Positions 7,679-16,456 of a DNA stretch of 29,719 nt are shown piece by piece. Positions within the stretch are counted from its first letter, which is position 1. Each line of letters opens with the position of its first letter. The notes below the pieces were generated by a model that ran no database searches, had not been told where the DNA came from, and was given only the letters and a program-made list of their open reading frames with translations. The stretch is from assembly GCA_910588755.1 (NCBI GenBank), contig CAJUQZ010000037.1, positions 1 to 29,719 of the forward strand, in the 5' to 3' direction. The translations under genes and the position numbers were made by a program. The DNA comes from an uncultured Lachnospiraceae bacterium. GTDB taxonomy: Bacteria; Bacillota; Clostridia; Lachnospirales; Lachnospiraceae.

Positions 7679-7942
7679 TTACTCACCCAAGCCGTCCTCT
7701 ATGATTCCTACAATCGCTGACAACGCCTCTTTCTCATCTGTGCCTTCGCAAAAAACCTCAATCTCATCACCACTTTTAATGCCTGCACCAAGCACGCTCA
7801 ACACACTTTTGGCATTTGCCGTATCTCCGCGGAATGTAAAGGTTATCAGTGAGTGAAACGCCATCGCCTCCTTACACAAAATTCCTGCCGGACGCAAATG
7901 AAGCCCTGTCGGGTTTTTAATAACTACTTTCTGACTAACCAT
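7679..7942 (-). CDS. ptsH: Phosphocarrier protein HPr of the PTS
   Basis: 87 residues from the ATG at 7942. HPr carries phosphate from Enzyme I to sugar-specific Enzyme II proteins and, when phosphorylated on Ser46, serves catabolite control in Firmicutes. GLHLRPAG places the catalytic His at position 15 and AKSVLSVLG places the regulatory Ser at position 46, exactly the family numbering, which supports this start over a GTG three codons upstream; GGAGG lies 8 bases before it. The presence of His15 argues against the Crh paralogue. It follows glmM by 48 bp with no evident promoter, so it may be cotranscribed. No ptsI follows. Confidence 0.93.
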   Translation of the reverse strand: MVSQKVVIKNPTGLHLRPAGILCKEAMAFHSLITFTFRGDTANAKSVLSVLGAGIKSGDEIEVFCEGTDEKEALSAIVGIIEDGLGE

Positions 7943-7990
7943 CTCACACACCTCCGAACGTAGATTCTGATTTCTTTATAGGACTGTACC

Positions 7991-9340
7991 TTACAACATG
8001 ACATTCTGTATCAGCTCTGCAAGCGCCCGCGCCTCTTTCTCAATCAGCTCCTGATCTTTTCCCTCGATCATCACGCGCACCAGCGGTTCTGTTCCCGAAG
8101 GCCGTATCAATACCCTGCCCTCCTCAGCAAACTTTGCGCTCACGCGCTCGATTGCCGACGCAATCTCCGCATACTCCATATAGCTGTTCTTCTTATGATT
8201 AGGAACCTTTGCGCCCACCAATGCCTGCGGAAGCACTGTCATAATCGTCGCAAGCTCCGAGAGGGCTTTCTTCGTCTCGACCATCACCTGCAGCAGATGC
8301 AGAGCGCTTAACAGGCCGTCGCCTGTCGTATTCTCGTCCAGGAAAATAATATGCCCCGACTGCTCCCCGCCAAGGTTCGCCCCAATCTCAATCATGCGCT
8401 CGAGCACGTAGCGGTCCCCCACCTTGGTCTGCTCGATATTGATGCCATTCTCCTTTCCCATCAGGAAAAACCCGAGATTGCTCATCACTGTGGCAACAAT
8501 TGTGTTATCCTTCAATGTACCTTTTGACTTCATGTGGTTTCCAATGATCGCCATAATCACATCGCCGTCCACCTGGTTTCCGTTCTCATCCACCGCAAGA
8601 AGCCTGTCAGCGTCCCCGTCAAACGCAAGCCCAATATCCGCCTTCTCATACACGACGCGCGCCTGCAGCTCACCCATGTGTGTGGAACCGCAGTTTGCAT
8701 TGATGTTCGTCCCATCAGGATTGTTGTGTATTGCCACAATATTGGCGCCAAGCTCCTTTAAGGTCTCCACAGAAGTATAGTAAGAAGCGCCCTCCGCACA
8801 GTCCACCACAATCTTCATACCGCTTAAATCCACCGGGACAGCGCGCACCGAATGATTGATATACTCCTCCCTCGCGTCCGTGCGGTACTTGATCTTGCCC
8901 ACACTTGGCCCTGTCGGGAACTGAATATCCTTCATGCCGCTGTGAATCAGCTCCTCAATCTCATCCTCTAAAGAATCCGGCAGCTTAAACCCATTGCCGT
9001 CAAAGAACTTGATTCCGTTGAACTCAACAGGGTTGTGCGAAGCCGATATCACAACGCCCGCATCCACCCTGTACTTCTTGGTCAGATAGGCTATTGCCGG
9101 CGTCGGAATCACACCCACGTACACCACGTTTGCCCCGACAGAGCAGGCTCCCGCCATCAGGGCATTTGCCAGCATATCGCCCGATATGCGCGTATCACAC
9201 CCCACCATAATCGTCGGCTTATGTGCATTCTCCTTCGACAGTACATATGCCCCCGCCTGCCCCAGCTGCATTGCCAGAAGCGGCGTCAGCTCATCATTTG
9301 CCACACCACGCACACCATCTGTTCCAAATAGTCTTGCCAT
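7991..9340 (-). CDS. glmM: Phosphoglucosamine mutase
   Basis: 449 residues, the usual length. It interconverts glucosamine-6-phosphate and glucosamine-1-phosphate on the way to UDP-GlcNAc for peptidoglycan. The N-terminus RLFGTDGVRG, the active-site serine loop VVISASHNP (Ser near residue 101), the metal loop FDGDADR and the phosphate-binding C-terminus RPSGTEPLVRVM are all present. GGAGGATAGG lies just before the ATG. It is the third gene of the conserved cdaA-cdaR-glmM set; in other Firmicutes GlmM binds the CdaA cyclase domain and restrains c-di-AMP synthesis. Confidence 0.97.
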   Translation of the reverse strand: MARLFGTDGVRGVANDELTPLLAMQLGQAGAYVLSKENAHKPTIMVGCDTRISGDMLANALMAGACSVGANVVYVGVIPTPAIAYLTKKYRVDAGVVISASHNPVEFNGIKFFDGNGFKLPDSLEDEIEELIHSGMKDIQFPTGPSVGKIKYRTDAREEYINHSVRAVPVDLSGMKIVVDCAEGASYYTSVETLKELGANIVAIHNNPDGTNINANCGSTHMGELQARVVYEKADIGLAFDGDADRLLAVDENGNQVDGDVIMAIIGNHMKSKGTLKDNTIVATVMSNLGFFLMGKENGINIEQTKVGDRYVLERMIEIGANLGGEQSGHIIFLDENTTGDGLLSALHLLQVMVETKKALSELATIMTVLPQALVGAKVPNHKKNSYMEYAEIASAIERVSAKFAEEGRVLIRPSGTEPLVRVMIEGKDQELIEKEARALAELIQNVML

Positions 9341-9360
9341 CTCTTCCTATCCTCCAAAAT

Positions 9361-10695
9361 TTATTCATTTTCACTGTCCACATCTTCATTCTCTTCCAGC
9401 AGTACCGTCATCTGGTATGGTTCCTGCAGCGTGACCGTATCCGGAAGCCTAAAGGTAATCTCGCCCTGATAGACTCCTGCAGTCCACTCAATCAGCCCCA
9501 GCTTTTCGAGCAGTGCATCCATGTCAATCACACCGATCACTTCCTCTGGGTTGACACTGTCCACCGCGGCCTTCGTCCCCGAAATCTGAATCGTATAATA
9601 CGCCTCATCCTCCACCTCTCTCAAAGTCAACTTCAGGTTATCTGGCCTGTTGCCTGTCACAAACCCTGCCGCAAAGTTCCTTGCCGGAATCTCTAGTTCC
9701 CTTGTCACTAGCTGCTCAATCGCAACAGTCACATTCACATTACCGCCAAAGCTGCTGTCCGCAAACTGTACGCCTGACGGCAGGTACTTTTTCGTATTGA
9801 CTATTGTAGTCAGATTCTCTGTCCGCCCGCTCACACTAAGCGCCGGGTCGGATATGACGATCTTGGAGATTCCATCTAGAACACTGCTGCGGCCCGCGAT
9901 TGTCACCGTCTCAGGCATGCTGACCGGCTCGCCGCTCACCACATAGCCCTCCGCCGGCTCATCAGGGACGACAAAGCTTAGCGGTACAATCTTGGTCGCA
10001 AGGATCGTCACAGCCACATTGACTGTCGATATATTCATCTTGATAGCATTGTTTTTAATCTCCTTATTCTCCTTGTCATAGAGCTTGAGCTCCACGCTCG
10101 TATCGATATCAGAAGAATATCCGTCAATGTTTGCCACTGCATCAATATGGTCAATCTGGTCAATCAGCGACTCCGGCCCGGAAAGCCTGACGACATTCTG
10201 GCTGGGCTTTATCGCACCGACCACATAGCCCTCCGCCGGCTCGCCAGATGTATATACATTGATAAACTTCTGGGCAGGCACCATATTTTCAATGGACAGC
10301 TTCACACTGTCGATATTGGTCTTGAAATCAAGCTCCGAGTTGCTGCGTGCGCTTGACACCTTGATTCCCACCGTGTTCATGAAGGTAAGCTCCGACATAT
10401 CCGCGATGGCCTTGATGTCCTCCTTTGAGATATACGAGAGCACAGACCGCTTTCCCTTCACGGTGACATTGACCATATTTGTCCCGTCAAGCACCTCGTA
10501 CACCTTGCCCTCATTCGTCACCAGATCCGCGTTTCTGATCTCGACTGGAACATTGTAGTACGTCTCTGACTCAATCGGATCATTGATACTGTCCACCACA
10601 ACCCACAGACCGCAGGATACAATCACCGCGAGGATTTTCAGGCCAAAATTGTTCGTGACCAGACTGAATATCTTCTTCAATATACTATCTTTCAT
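9361..10695 (-). CDS. cdaR: CdaR, YbbR-domain regulator of the diadenylate cyclase
   Basis: 444 residues. One N-terminal transmembrane helix (about residues 18-36, LKILAVIVSCGLWVVVDS) anchors an extracytoplasmic chain of YbbR repeats, visible as recurring blocks such as PAEGYVVGAIKPSQNVVRLS and PAEGYVVSGEPVSMPETVTI. The tail is acidic (ENEDVDSENE). CdaR binds CdaA at the membrane and changes its activity. The ATG overlaps the 3' end of cdaA by 11 bp, so translation is coupled. Gene order and topology make the call firm. Confidence 0.93.
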   Translation of the reverse strand: MKDSILKKIFSLVTNNFGLKILAVIVSCGLWVVVDSINDPIESETYYNVPVEIRNADLVTNEGKVYEVLDGTNMVNVTVKGKRSVLSYISKEDIKAIADMSELTFMNTVGIKVSSARSNSELDFKTNIDSVKLSIENMVPAQKFINVYTSGEPAEGYVVGAIKPSQNVVRLSGPESLIDQIDHIDAVANIDGYSSDIDTSVELKLYDKENKEIKNNAIKMNISTVNVAVTILATKIVPLSFVVPDEPAEGYVVSGEPVSMPETVTIAGRSSVLDGISKIVISDPALSVSGRTENLTTIVNTKKYLPSGVQFADSSFGGNVNVTVAIEQLVTRELEIPARNFAAGFVTGNRPDNLKLTLREVEDEAYYTIQISGTKAAVDSVNPEEVIGVIDMDALLEKLGLIEWTAGVYQGEITFRLPDTVTLQEPYQMTVLLEENEDVDSENE

Positions 10696-11557
10696 CCTTA
10701 GCCCTACCTTTCCAGAGCCTGCGCTTCTTATTATCCTCCACTTCTTTATTCTGTATCATGCTGATCTTTTCTTTCAGTTCATTTGCGTCAAGATTGCGGT
10801 ACAGTTTTCCTTCGTAGGTCACACTGACATGCCCCGTCTCCTCCGACACAATAATCGTTAGTGCATCTGTCACCTCAGAGATCCCGACACCCGCACGATG
10901 CCTCGTCCCCAGTTCCTTGCTGATCTCCATGTTATCGGACAGGGGCAGATAGCAGGTCGCTGATACCACCCTGTTTCCGCGTATGATCACCGCACCGTCA
11001 TGAAGCGGTGTATTATGTTCAAAGATATTGATGAGCAGCTGGCTTGAAATCAGTCCATCCACCTCAATACCTGTTCTTTCGTACTCCGTGAGCAGCACCT
11101 TCTGCTCGATCACCATAAGCGCTCCCGTCTTCACCTTGCCCATCTCGAAGCTCGCTTTCACCAGATCATTCACGGTCTTGTCTGAAAAGCGCTCATCCGA
11201 TGGCTTCTCAAAAGTGATCAGACCCGTGACAAAGCTCTTGCGCCCAAGCTCCTCAAGCGCGCGCCTAAGCTCCGGCTGCAGAATGACGATCACCGCCGTG
11301 ACCGCCAACCCCAGCACATGCTCCACAATCCAGATGATTGTATGCATCTTGAAGATGAGCGCCAGAAGGATAAACGCTATAATGATGATGATTCCCTTCA
11401 TCAGAAGCCACACCTTTGTGTGCTTGATCCATGCCATAATCTGATACAATAAAAAGGATATAATGATAACCTCCACTATATCCTGCCACCTGATGTTCAG
11501 ACTGCGCAATGACAAAATCTCAAAATATGAACTAAGGTTTTCAAGAATCATATCCAT
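10685..11557 (-). CDS. cdaA: Membrane diadenylate cyclase CdaA (c-di-AMP synthase)
   Basis: 290 residues. Three transmembrane segments (about 26-43, 50-72 and 74-93) precede the DAC domain. The catalytic motifs are intact: DGA at 187-189 within PLHDGAVIIRGNRVV, and RHR at 219-221 within GTRHRAGVGISEVTDAL. It makes c-di-AMP from two ATP, a messenger controlling potassium, osmolyte uptake and cell-wall homeostasis. GAGGG lies 10 bases before the ATG. The C-terminal 20 residues are strongly charged. It starts 15 bp after an unknown multi-spanning membrane protein gene on the same strand. Confidence 0.97.
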   Translation of the reverse strand: MDMILENLSSYFEILSLRSLNIRWQDIVEVIIISFLLYQIMAWIKHTKVWLLMKGIIIIIAFILLALIFKMHTIIWIVEHVLGLAVTAVIVILQPELRRALEELGRKSFVTGLITFEKPSDERFSDKTVNDLVKASFEMGKVKTGALMVIEQKVLLTEYERTGIEVDGLISSQLLINIFEHNTPLHDGAVIIRGNRVVSATCYLPLSDNMEISKELGTRHRAGVGISEVTDALTIIVSEETGHVSVTYEGKLYRNLDANELKEKISMIQNKEVEDNKKRRLWKGRAKDER

Positions 11558-11572
11558 TTTGATCCATCCCTC

Positions 11573-12532
11573 TTATCTATCCCTCTTCTGCTCCCTGACC
11601 GCTCTTTCGGGCACCCTGATTGTCTTTACCCGCTTTTGCGGCGCTGCCACCGTATTCTTGGGAACAGCCTTCACATAATAATAATACTCGTCGTCCTCAA
11701 ACTGCACATACTCTGTCCGTGAGTAGTCCACATTGAAGACAAAAAATTCCAGTGCCTTTGCCAGCGCGACAGACACCACACTCCCGACAATCAAACCGGC
11801 AATCGAAAGATTGGTATTGTACATCAGATCCCCAAACAGCATGACAAGCACATCCAGAAGTGCTCCTGTCACCATAGCGATCGTCCATGCATAATCGACG
11901 CTCAGGCGCCTGATAAAATACACGACAATCACCGTCGCCATAAAGGCCACAAGCGTCACATACATCGCCTTATTCCCAAGGATTCCGTCGATGACATACC
12001 GGAATTTCTCCAGCGCGCCGTCATCCTCAAACGTGCCAAGCACCGACGCGCTTCCCGTCATATAGCGCACCGCATAATATATGACCGCACCACTTGCAAC
12101 AGACACCGCTGATGCCGGCGTACCCACAAGCCCCATCGCAAGGGGCATCACATAAGGTATTTTCAATATAAAGCACAGCGGTGTGAGCAATACCGCGACC
12201 GCGTCTTTGGCCGCAAACCGGAAATAAAGAATAAACAGCAACAAAAATATCACCAGTGCCACAAGCGCGCATTCCGTTGAGAATTTGTACAGGTGTCCGA
12301 GCGTCACAGCCGCCGCCATAAACACGCTACAGTTCATCGGCAGAAATGAACACATGAGCGAAAGCACAAATACCACCGAGAATTTTTTGAGCTCACTCAT
12401 ATAGCCAATGCTGCTGTTAATCATGACCAGTGTCACCAATGCCAGCAAAAATTTGAAAACCGGTGTGAGATAAATCTCATATTTGCTGTAAAATTTTTTT
12501 AACTGTTCCCTAAAAACCAAAAGGTTTGTCAT
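11573..12532 (-). CDS. Polytopic membrane protein of unknown function, upstream of cdaA
   Basis: 319 residues with about eight hydrophobic segments between residues 23 and 270, then a cytoplasmic-looking tail carrying an acidic-aromatic patch (VQFEDDEYYYYVKAVPK) and a basic end (RVPERAVREQKRDR). No catalytic or transporter motif was recognised; a permease-like role is possible. Its ATG overlaps the stop of the preceding small membrane-protein gene (ATGA), and cdaA begins 15 bp after its stop, so the three are very likely one operon. The position suggests a part in envelope or c-di-AMP biology, which is inference only. Confidence 0.8.
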   Translation of the reverse strand: MTNLLVFREQLKKFYSKYEIYLTPVFKFLLALVTLVMINSSIGYMSELKKFSVVFVLSLMCSFLPMNCSVFMAAAVTLGHLYKFSTECALVALVIFLLLFILYFRFAAKDAVAVLLTPLCFILKIPYVMPLAMGLVGTPASAVSVASGAVIYYAVRYMTGSASVLGTFEDDGALEKFRYVIDGILGNKAMYVTLVAFMATVIVVYFIRRLSVDYAWTIAMVTGALLDVLVMLFGDLMYNTNLSIAGLIVGSVVSVALAKALEFFVFNVDYSRTEYVQFEDDEYYYYVKAVPKNTVAAPQKRVKTIRVPERAVREQKRDR

Positions 12533-12930
12533 AATTTTTTCGTCTCCCTGTCATACATATAAGCAAGTTTTTTGAGATTATTGTAATAGATCTTTAGGCT
12601 CTTCCTTGCCTTTATATACCGGTAGGTGTACACGCCATACGCGATCAGGGCGTACACCAGCGTAAAGATCAGATAGTACATAATCACGGACTTTGCAAAA
12701 CCAAACAAGTCCATCTTGTAGATGTTTGCCATAAAATCCTCAAAATCGTAAAAAATGAACATTGCAAATATGATAACATATGCAATCGTTGCACTGATAA
12801 TGGATTTAATGACCTGCAGACCTATATAATCGCCTCGAAAGTAATTTCCAATAGCAACATTTTTCTTTCCTTCATCGGCCTCATAACATGCCATTTTGGT
12901 CATTAATCTTATTCTTTCTTCATTTAACAT
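12529..12930 (-). CDS. Small membrane protein of unknown function
   Basis: 133 residues. A hydrophilic N-terminus of about 40 residues is followed by two hydrophobic helices (about 42-66 and 82-105), then a basic, helix-prone tail rich in Lys and Tyr (RKSLKIYYNNLKKLAYMYD). It is translationally coupled to the next membrane-protein gene (4-bp overlap). AAGGA lies 8 bases before the ATG. No family was recognised. A short inverted repeat (12959-12977) lies upstream between this gene and the yvyF-like gene. Confidence 0.75.
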   Translation of the reverse strand: MLNEERIRLMTKMACYEADEGKKNVAIGNYFRGDYIGLQVIKSIISATIAYVIIFAMFIFYDFEDFMANIYKMDLFGFAKSVIMYYLIFTLVYALIAYGVYTYRYIKARKSLKIYYNNLKKLAYMYDRETKKL

Positions 12931-12976
12931 AACTCTATTCCTTCAGCAATCCCTTTTCGTACTATGTAATATAGTA

Positions 12977-13390
12977 CTACTGTCTGTCGAGGAAGCGCAT
13001 CTTGTTTCCTGTGGACTGTGGCTTCTTGGGCTCCACCAGCACAGCCCTTGGCTTATCCATCACGCTTGAGAGATTGTTGGTCATCTCGCGCTTGCACTTC
13101 TCACAGTATTTTCCGGACCGAATTGACGCACCGCAGTTCTCGCACGGAATCTTGACAGGAGAATCCTCCGTAAACTCAAGACGATCCTCGCGGATCCACT
13201 GCTGAATCTGTCCCACCTCAACCTCGCAATCCTCCGCAACCTGCTTGATGTCCGCTAGGCGATTCTCACGGATGTACTTCTTTACTGTCTGAAACTTCTC
13301 CTCGAGTTTATCCTTGCATGCCGGACAGATCGGCATTCCGGATATGTAATTAAACAGCTTTCCACATTTTCTACAATTCCTTACGTTCAT
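12977..13390 (-). CDS. YvyF-type flagellar-operon zinc-ribbon protein
   Basis: 137 residues from the ATG at 13390; GGAGG lies 8 bases upstream and overlaps the longer in-frame ATG at 13405, so the shorter start is preferred. Two Cys-pair groups are visible: CRKCGKLF...CPACK near the N-terminus and CENCGASI...CEKCKRE near residues 85-105, a zinc-ribbon layout. Between them QVAEDCEVEVGQIQQWIRE looks like a helix-turn-helix. This matches the YvyF/TIGR03826 family. In Bacillus subtilis yvyF also follows comFC and precedes flagellar genes; here the flagellar rod genes are nearby but not directly downstream. Confidence 0.8.
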   Translation of the reverse strand: MNVRNCRKCGKLFNYISGMPICPACKDKLEEKFQTVKKYIRENRLADIKQVAEDCEVEVGQIQQWIREDRLEFTEDSPVKIPCENCGASIRSGKYCEKCKREMTNNLSSVMDKPRAVLVEPKKPQSTGNKMRFLDRQ

Positions 13391-13419
13391 TGAAAATCCC
13401 TCCATTGATCATTTTATTC

Positions 13420-14157
13420 CTACATCCCTTCACCGATGCAGAGCGCTATGAAATAAACTGCCTTCACGCCATGCCGTCTAAGCTCTGTGGCAACGGCATC
13501 CAATGTGCTTCCTGTCGTATAAATATCATCGACAAGAATGACTCTATTTAATTTTACAACATTTGTGCGAATATTAAAAGCCTTTTTCAAATTATTTTGT
13601 CTTTCTTGTATGGTAAGATCTTTCTGCGGTACTGTTTTTTTGATTCTATGCACCAGTTTCCCATACATTGGTATCCCTGTAAGCGCAGACATTTCCGCTG
13701 CGACAAGCTCGGCCTGGTTATAGCCGCGGCTCCTTTTCCTCGACGAATGCACCGGGACTGGAATGAATGCGTCTGCTTCCATGATGCGGATCTCATCCGC
13801 AAGTTTTTCACAGATATCCCTAGCATAAAATGCTGCGTACTCACACCGCTTTCTATATTTGAACCGGTAAATGCTCTTTTGCATACTGTGATAATCATAC
13901 AGCGCATAGCCATAGTCATACACATGCCTGCGCTGTGTGCAGTCATGACAGAACTGTCCCATACCCGCAGCGCCTGCAAGCTGCTTTCCGCAACGCCTGC
14001 ACCTAGGTTCCCTGATATACTGCGGCTTTGTCCTACATGGACGGCAGACCAGTCCGTCCCCCGCCGGGACAATCTCATCACACACAGGACACCGCCGCGG
14101 GAATACCATGTTGACCAGTGCGTCTTTTATTCCAGATCCTGGTTTGCTATCTCGCAT
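13420..14157 (-). CDS. comFC: ComFC-type phosphoribosyltransferase-like protein
   Basis: 245 residues. An N-terminal zinc-finger region (CPVCDEIV, CRPC, CRRCGKQL, CHDC) is followed by a phosphoribosyltransferase domain with the PRPP loop VILVDDIYTTGST near residues 205-217. The middle block AFIPVPVHSSRKRSRGYNQA is typical of ComFC/GntX. These proteins support uptake and processing of single-stranded DNA in transformation. The ATG has AAAGGA before it, and the gene overlaps the 3' end of recD2 by 31 bp, linking the two. comFA is not adjacent here. Confidence 0.92.
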   Translation of the reverse strand: MRDSKPGSGIKDALVNMVFPRRCPVCDEIVPAGDGLVCRPCRTKPQYIREPRCRRCGKQLAGAAGMGQFCHDCTQRRHVYDYGYALYDYHSMQKSIYRFKYRKRCEYAAFYARDICEKLADEIRIMEADAFIPVPVHSSRKRSRGYNQAELVAAEMSALTGIPMYGKLVHRIKKTVPQKDLTIQERQNNLKKAFNIRTNVVKLNRVILVDDIYTTGSTLDAVATELRRHGVKAVYFIALCIGEGM

Positions 14158-16397
14158 ATTCTTTCCTTTAACCCCGTATACCGCCTCTGTTCATTTTCGT
14201 TTGCAATCATCTGATTGACCGTCTCCCTGCTCCCTAGTATCGTCACGCAGTTTTTCGCACGGGTCACGCCAGTGTAGAGCAGGTTTCTGTTTAGCAGCAG
14301 CTTAGGCCCTGCAAGCAGCGGCATGATGACTGCGGGATACTCGCTGCCTTGAGACTTGTGTATGGTGAGCGCATAGGCAAGCTCTAGCTCGTCCAACCCT
14401 GTAAACGGATATGTCACCCTTCGCTGGTCATCATACTCCACCACAACGGTCCGCGCTGTCTCGTTGATTTCCCTTACAATGCCCACGTCCCCGTTAAAGA
14501 TGCCCTGTCCACTGTCCACCGCAATGCCGTATTTGCTGACAATCTCCCACTCAAGCTGATAATTGTTCTTAATCTGCATCACCTTGTCGCCCAGCCGGAG
14601 CACGCCGTCACCGTGTGGAAGCTCCGTTTTATCAGGTGACGGTGGATTGAGATACCGCTGTAATATACCGTTTAGTGTCTCCACGCCAAGCGCGCCCTTG
14701 CGCATTGGCGTAAGTACCTGAATATCATAGATGCCTGCCTTGACATACCGCGGAAGCTTCTCCGTAATTAACTGTATCATATGCTTATAAATTACATTGA
14801 CATTATCCCGCTCCAGGAAGAAAAAATCCCTGCTCTTATTGTCCAGCCGAATTGGCTTTCCCTCATTGATGCAGTGCGCATTGACCACGATATCACTCCC
14901 GCCTGCCTGACGAAATATTTTTGACAGCACGACCGTGGCGATACAGCCACTCTCCATCAGGTCCTTCAGGACCTGGCCCGGCCCCACGGACGGAAGCTGG
15001 TTCCTGTCTCCGACCATCACAAGCCTTGTACCTGGTGCAACCGCCCTAAGCAGGGACTGAAACAGATGGATGTCAACCATCGACATCTCGTCGATAATGA
15101 TGACATCCGCCTCCAGCGGATTGAGCTCATTCTTCTCAAAATGTACTGCCTTTGTCTGCCGATCATCTGACATGTCGCCATTTAACTCTAAGAGCCGGTG
15201 AATCGTCTTTGCCTCAAAGCCTGTCGCCTCCGTCATGCGCTTGGCCGCCCTCCCAGTGGGCGCCGCAAGAAAAATATCCATACCCTCCTGCTCAAAATAG
15301 CGGATAATCATGTTGATCGTCGTTGTCTTTCCCGTTCCGGGACCGCCGGAAAGGATAAAAATACCGTTCTGTACTGCCTCTGTCACAGCCCTGCGCTGAA
15401 GGGCATCCAGCTCCATATGGCTGCTCTCCTCCAGCTTTTTTATCTTCCTCTCAAGCCGGTCCAACTCCACCTTCGTAAAGCGCTCCGCCCCGTCAAATGC
15501 CTGCTGGAGCTCATAGAGCATTCTGGCGCAGTTTAGCTCCGCATAGTAAAATCCCATGCCATAGATGCATTTTATGCATGGGCCGTCCTCCTGCGCCTTT
15601 TCCTTGATCACAAGTTTCTTGTCCATCGCAAGATTCATAATCTGCGGTGCAATCTGCTCCGGCATGAGTCCCAGCATATCTGCAGCCTTGCCAAGCAGAA
15701 GCTCCTCCGGCAGAAACACATGGCCCTCCGCCCCCGCCTGCAACAATGTATACAAAATACCACTCCTGATCCGGTAATCCGAATCCGTATGTATCCCAAT
15801 GCGTGATGCAATCTCATCCGCAATGCGAAACCCGATACCCGACACGTCCTCCGCAAGCTTATATGGATTTTCTTGCATAATTTTGTACAGCCCCATGCCG
15901 TACTGCCTGTAAATCTTGATTGCCAGCGCATTGGAGATACCATATTTCTGCAAAAAAAGCATCGCGTCCCGCGCGTCCTTCTTCTCCTCAACCTGCTCTG
16001 CAATCTCTCGCGCCTTCCGCTCACTGATTCCCTTTACCTCCGCAAGCCGGTGCGGTTCCTCCTCGATAATCCGAAAGGTATCATCTCCAAAATGCCGCAC
16101 GATACGGGCAGCCAGCGCCGCGCCGACTCCCTTGATCGCACCAGAGCCAAGATAGCGCTCCACGGCCACCCTGTCCTCCGGGGCAATCACCTCATAGCGC
16201 TCCACCTTAAACTGCTTCCCGTAGACTGCGTGATCTACATAAGCCCCCTCTGCCTCAATGCTTTCCCCCTCATCAAGACTGGTGAAAATTCCCGTGCAGG
16301 TAACCGCAAGCTCCCCTACCTTGAGATGAATCACCCCATAGCCATTCTCGGCATTTTTAAAAATAATATGCTCGACAAAACCTTTCAGCTTCTCCAA
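14127..16397 (-). CDS. recD2: RecD2 family ATP-dependent DNA helicase
   Basis: 756 residues, typical of stand-alone RecD2 of Firmicutes, which act without RecBC. The N-terminal OB-like part and two helix-hairpin-helix stretches (GVGAALAARIVRHFG and VKGISERKAREIAEQVEE, about 90-140) precede the helicase core: Walker A SGGPGTGKTTT near 350-360, Walker B DVIIIDEMSMVD, LVMVGDRNQLPSVGPG, and a C-terminal LAYALTIHKSQGSEYPAVI (motif V region) and YTGVTRAK (motif VI). A TTG start is inferred because GGAGGGG lies 8 bases upstream and no in-frame ATG is nearby. It overlaps comFC by 31 bp. A terminator lies just upstream. Confidence 0.95.
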   Translation of the reverse strand: MEKLKGFVEHIIFKNAENGYGVIHLKVGELAVTCTGIFTSLDEGESIEAEGAYVDHAVYGKQFKVERYEVIAPEDRVAVERYLGSGAIKGVGAALAARIVRHFGDDTFRIIEEEPHRLAEVKGISERKAREIAEQVEEKKDARDAMLFLQKYGISNALAIKIYRQYGMGLYKIMQENPYKLAEDVSGIGFRIADEIASRIGIHTDSDYRIRSGILYTLLQAGAEGHVFLPEELLLGKAADMLGLMPEQIAPQIMNLAMDKKLVIKEKAQEDGPCIKCIYGMGFYYAELNCARMLYELQQAFDGAERFTKVELDRLERKIKKLEESSHMELDALQRRAVTEAVQNGIFILSGGPGTGKTTTINMIIRYFEQEGMDIFLAAPTGRAAKRMTEATGFEAKTIHRLLELNGDMSDDRQTKAVHFEKNELNPLEADVIIIDEMSMVDIHLFQSLLRAVAPGTRLVMVGDRNQLPSVGPGQVLKDLMESGCIATVVLSKIFRQAGGSDIVVNAHCINEGKPIRLDNKSRDFFFLERDNVNVIYKHMIQLITEKLPRYVKAGIYDIQVLTPMRKGALGVETLNGILQRYLNPPSPDKTELPHGDGVLRLGDKVMQIKNNYQLEWEIVSKYGIAVDSGQGIFNGDVGIVREINETARTVVVEYDDQRRVTYPFTGLDELELAYALTIHKSQGSEYPAVIMPLLAGPKLLLNRNLLYTGVTRAKNCVTILGSRETVNQMIANENEQRRYTGLKERICEIANQDLE

Positions 16398-16418
16398 GAC
16401 CCATGCCCCTCCATAAGT

Positions 16419-16450
16419 AAAAACCGACCTGTTCTTTCAAACAAGGCCGG
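16419..16450 (-). terminator. Intrinsic terminator after the flagellar rod genes
   Basis: On the minus strand CCGGCCTTGTT pairs, with one bulge and one G-U pair, with AACAGGTCGG across a short loop, followed by five T's. It lies just past the stop of the FlgJ-like gene and before recD2, so it separates the mbl-flagellar operon from recD2. Confidence 0.65.
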
Positions 16451-16456
16451 CTGTTT

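Noticed and set aside
7943..7951. GTG start for ptsH three codons upstream
   Set aside because: It overlaps the ribosome binding site, and the ATG at 7942 gives the exact His15 and Ser46 numbering of HPr.
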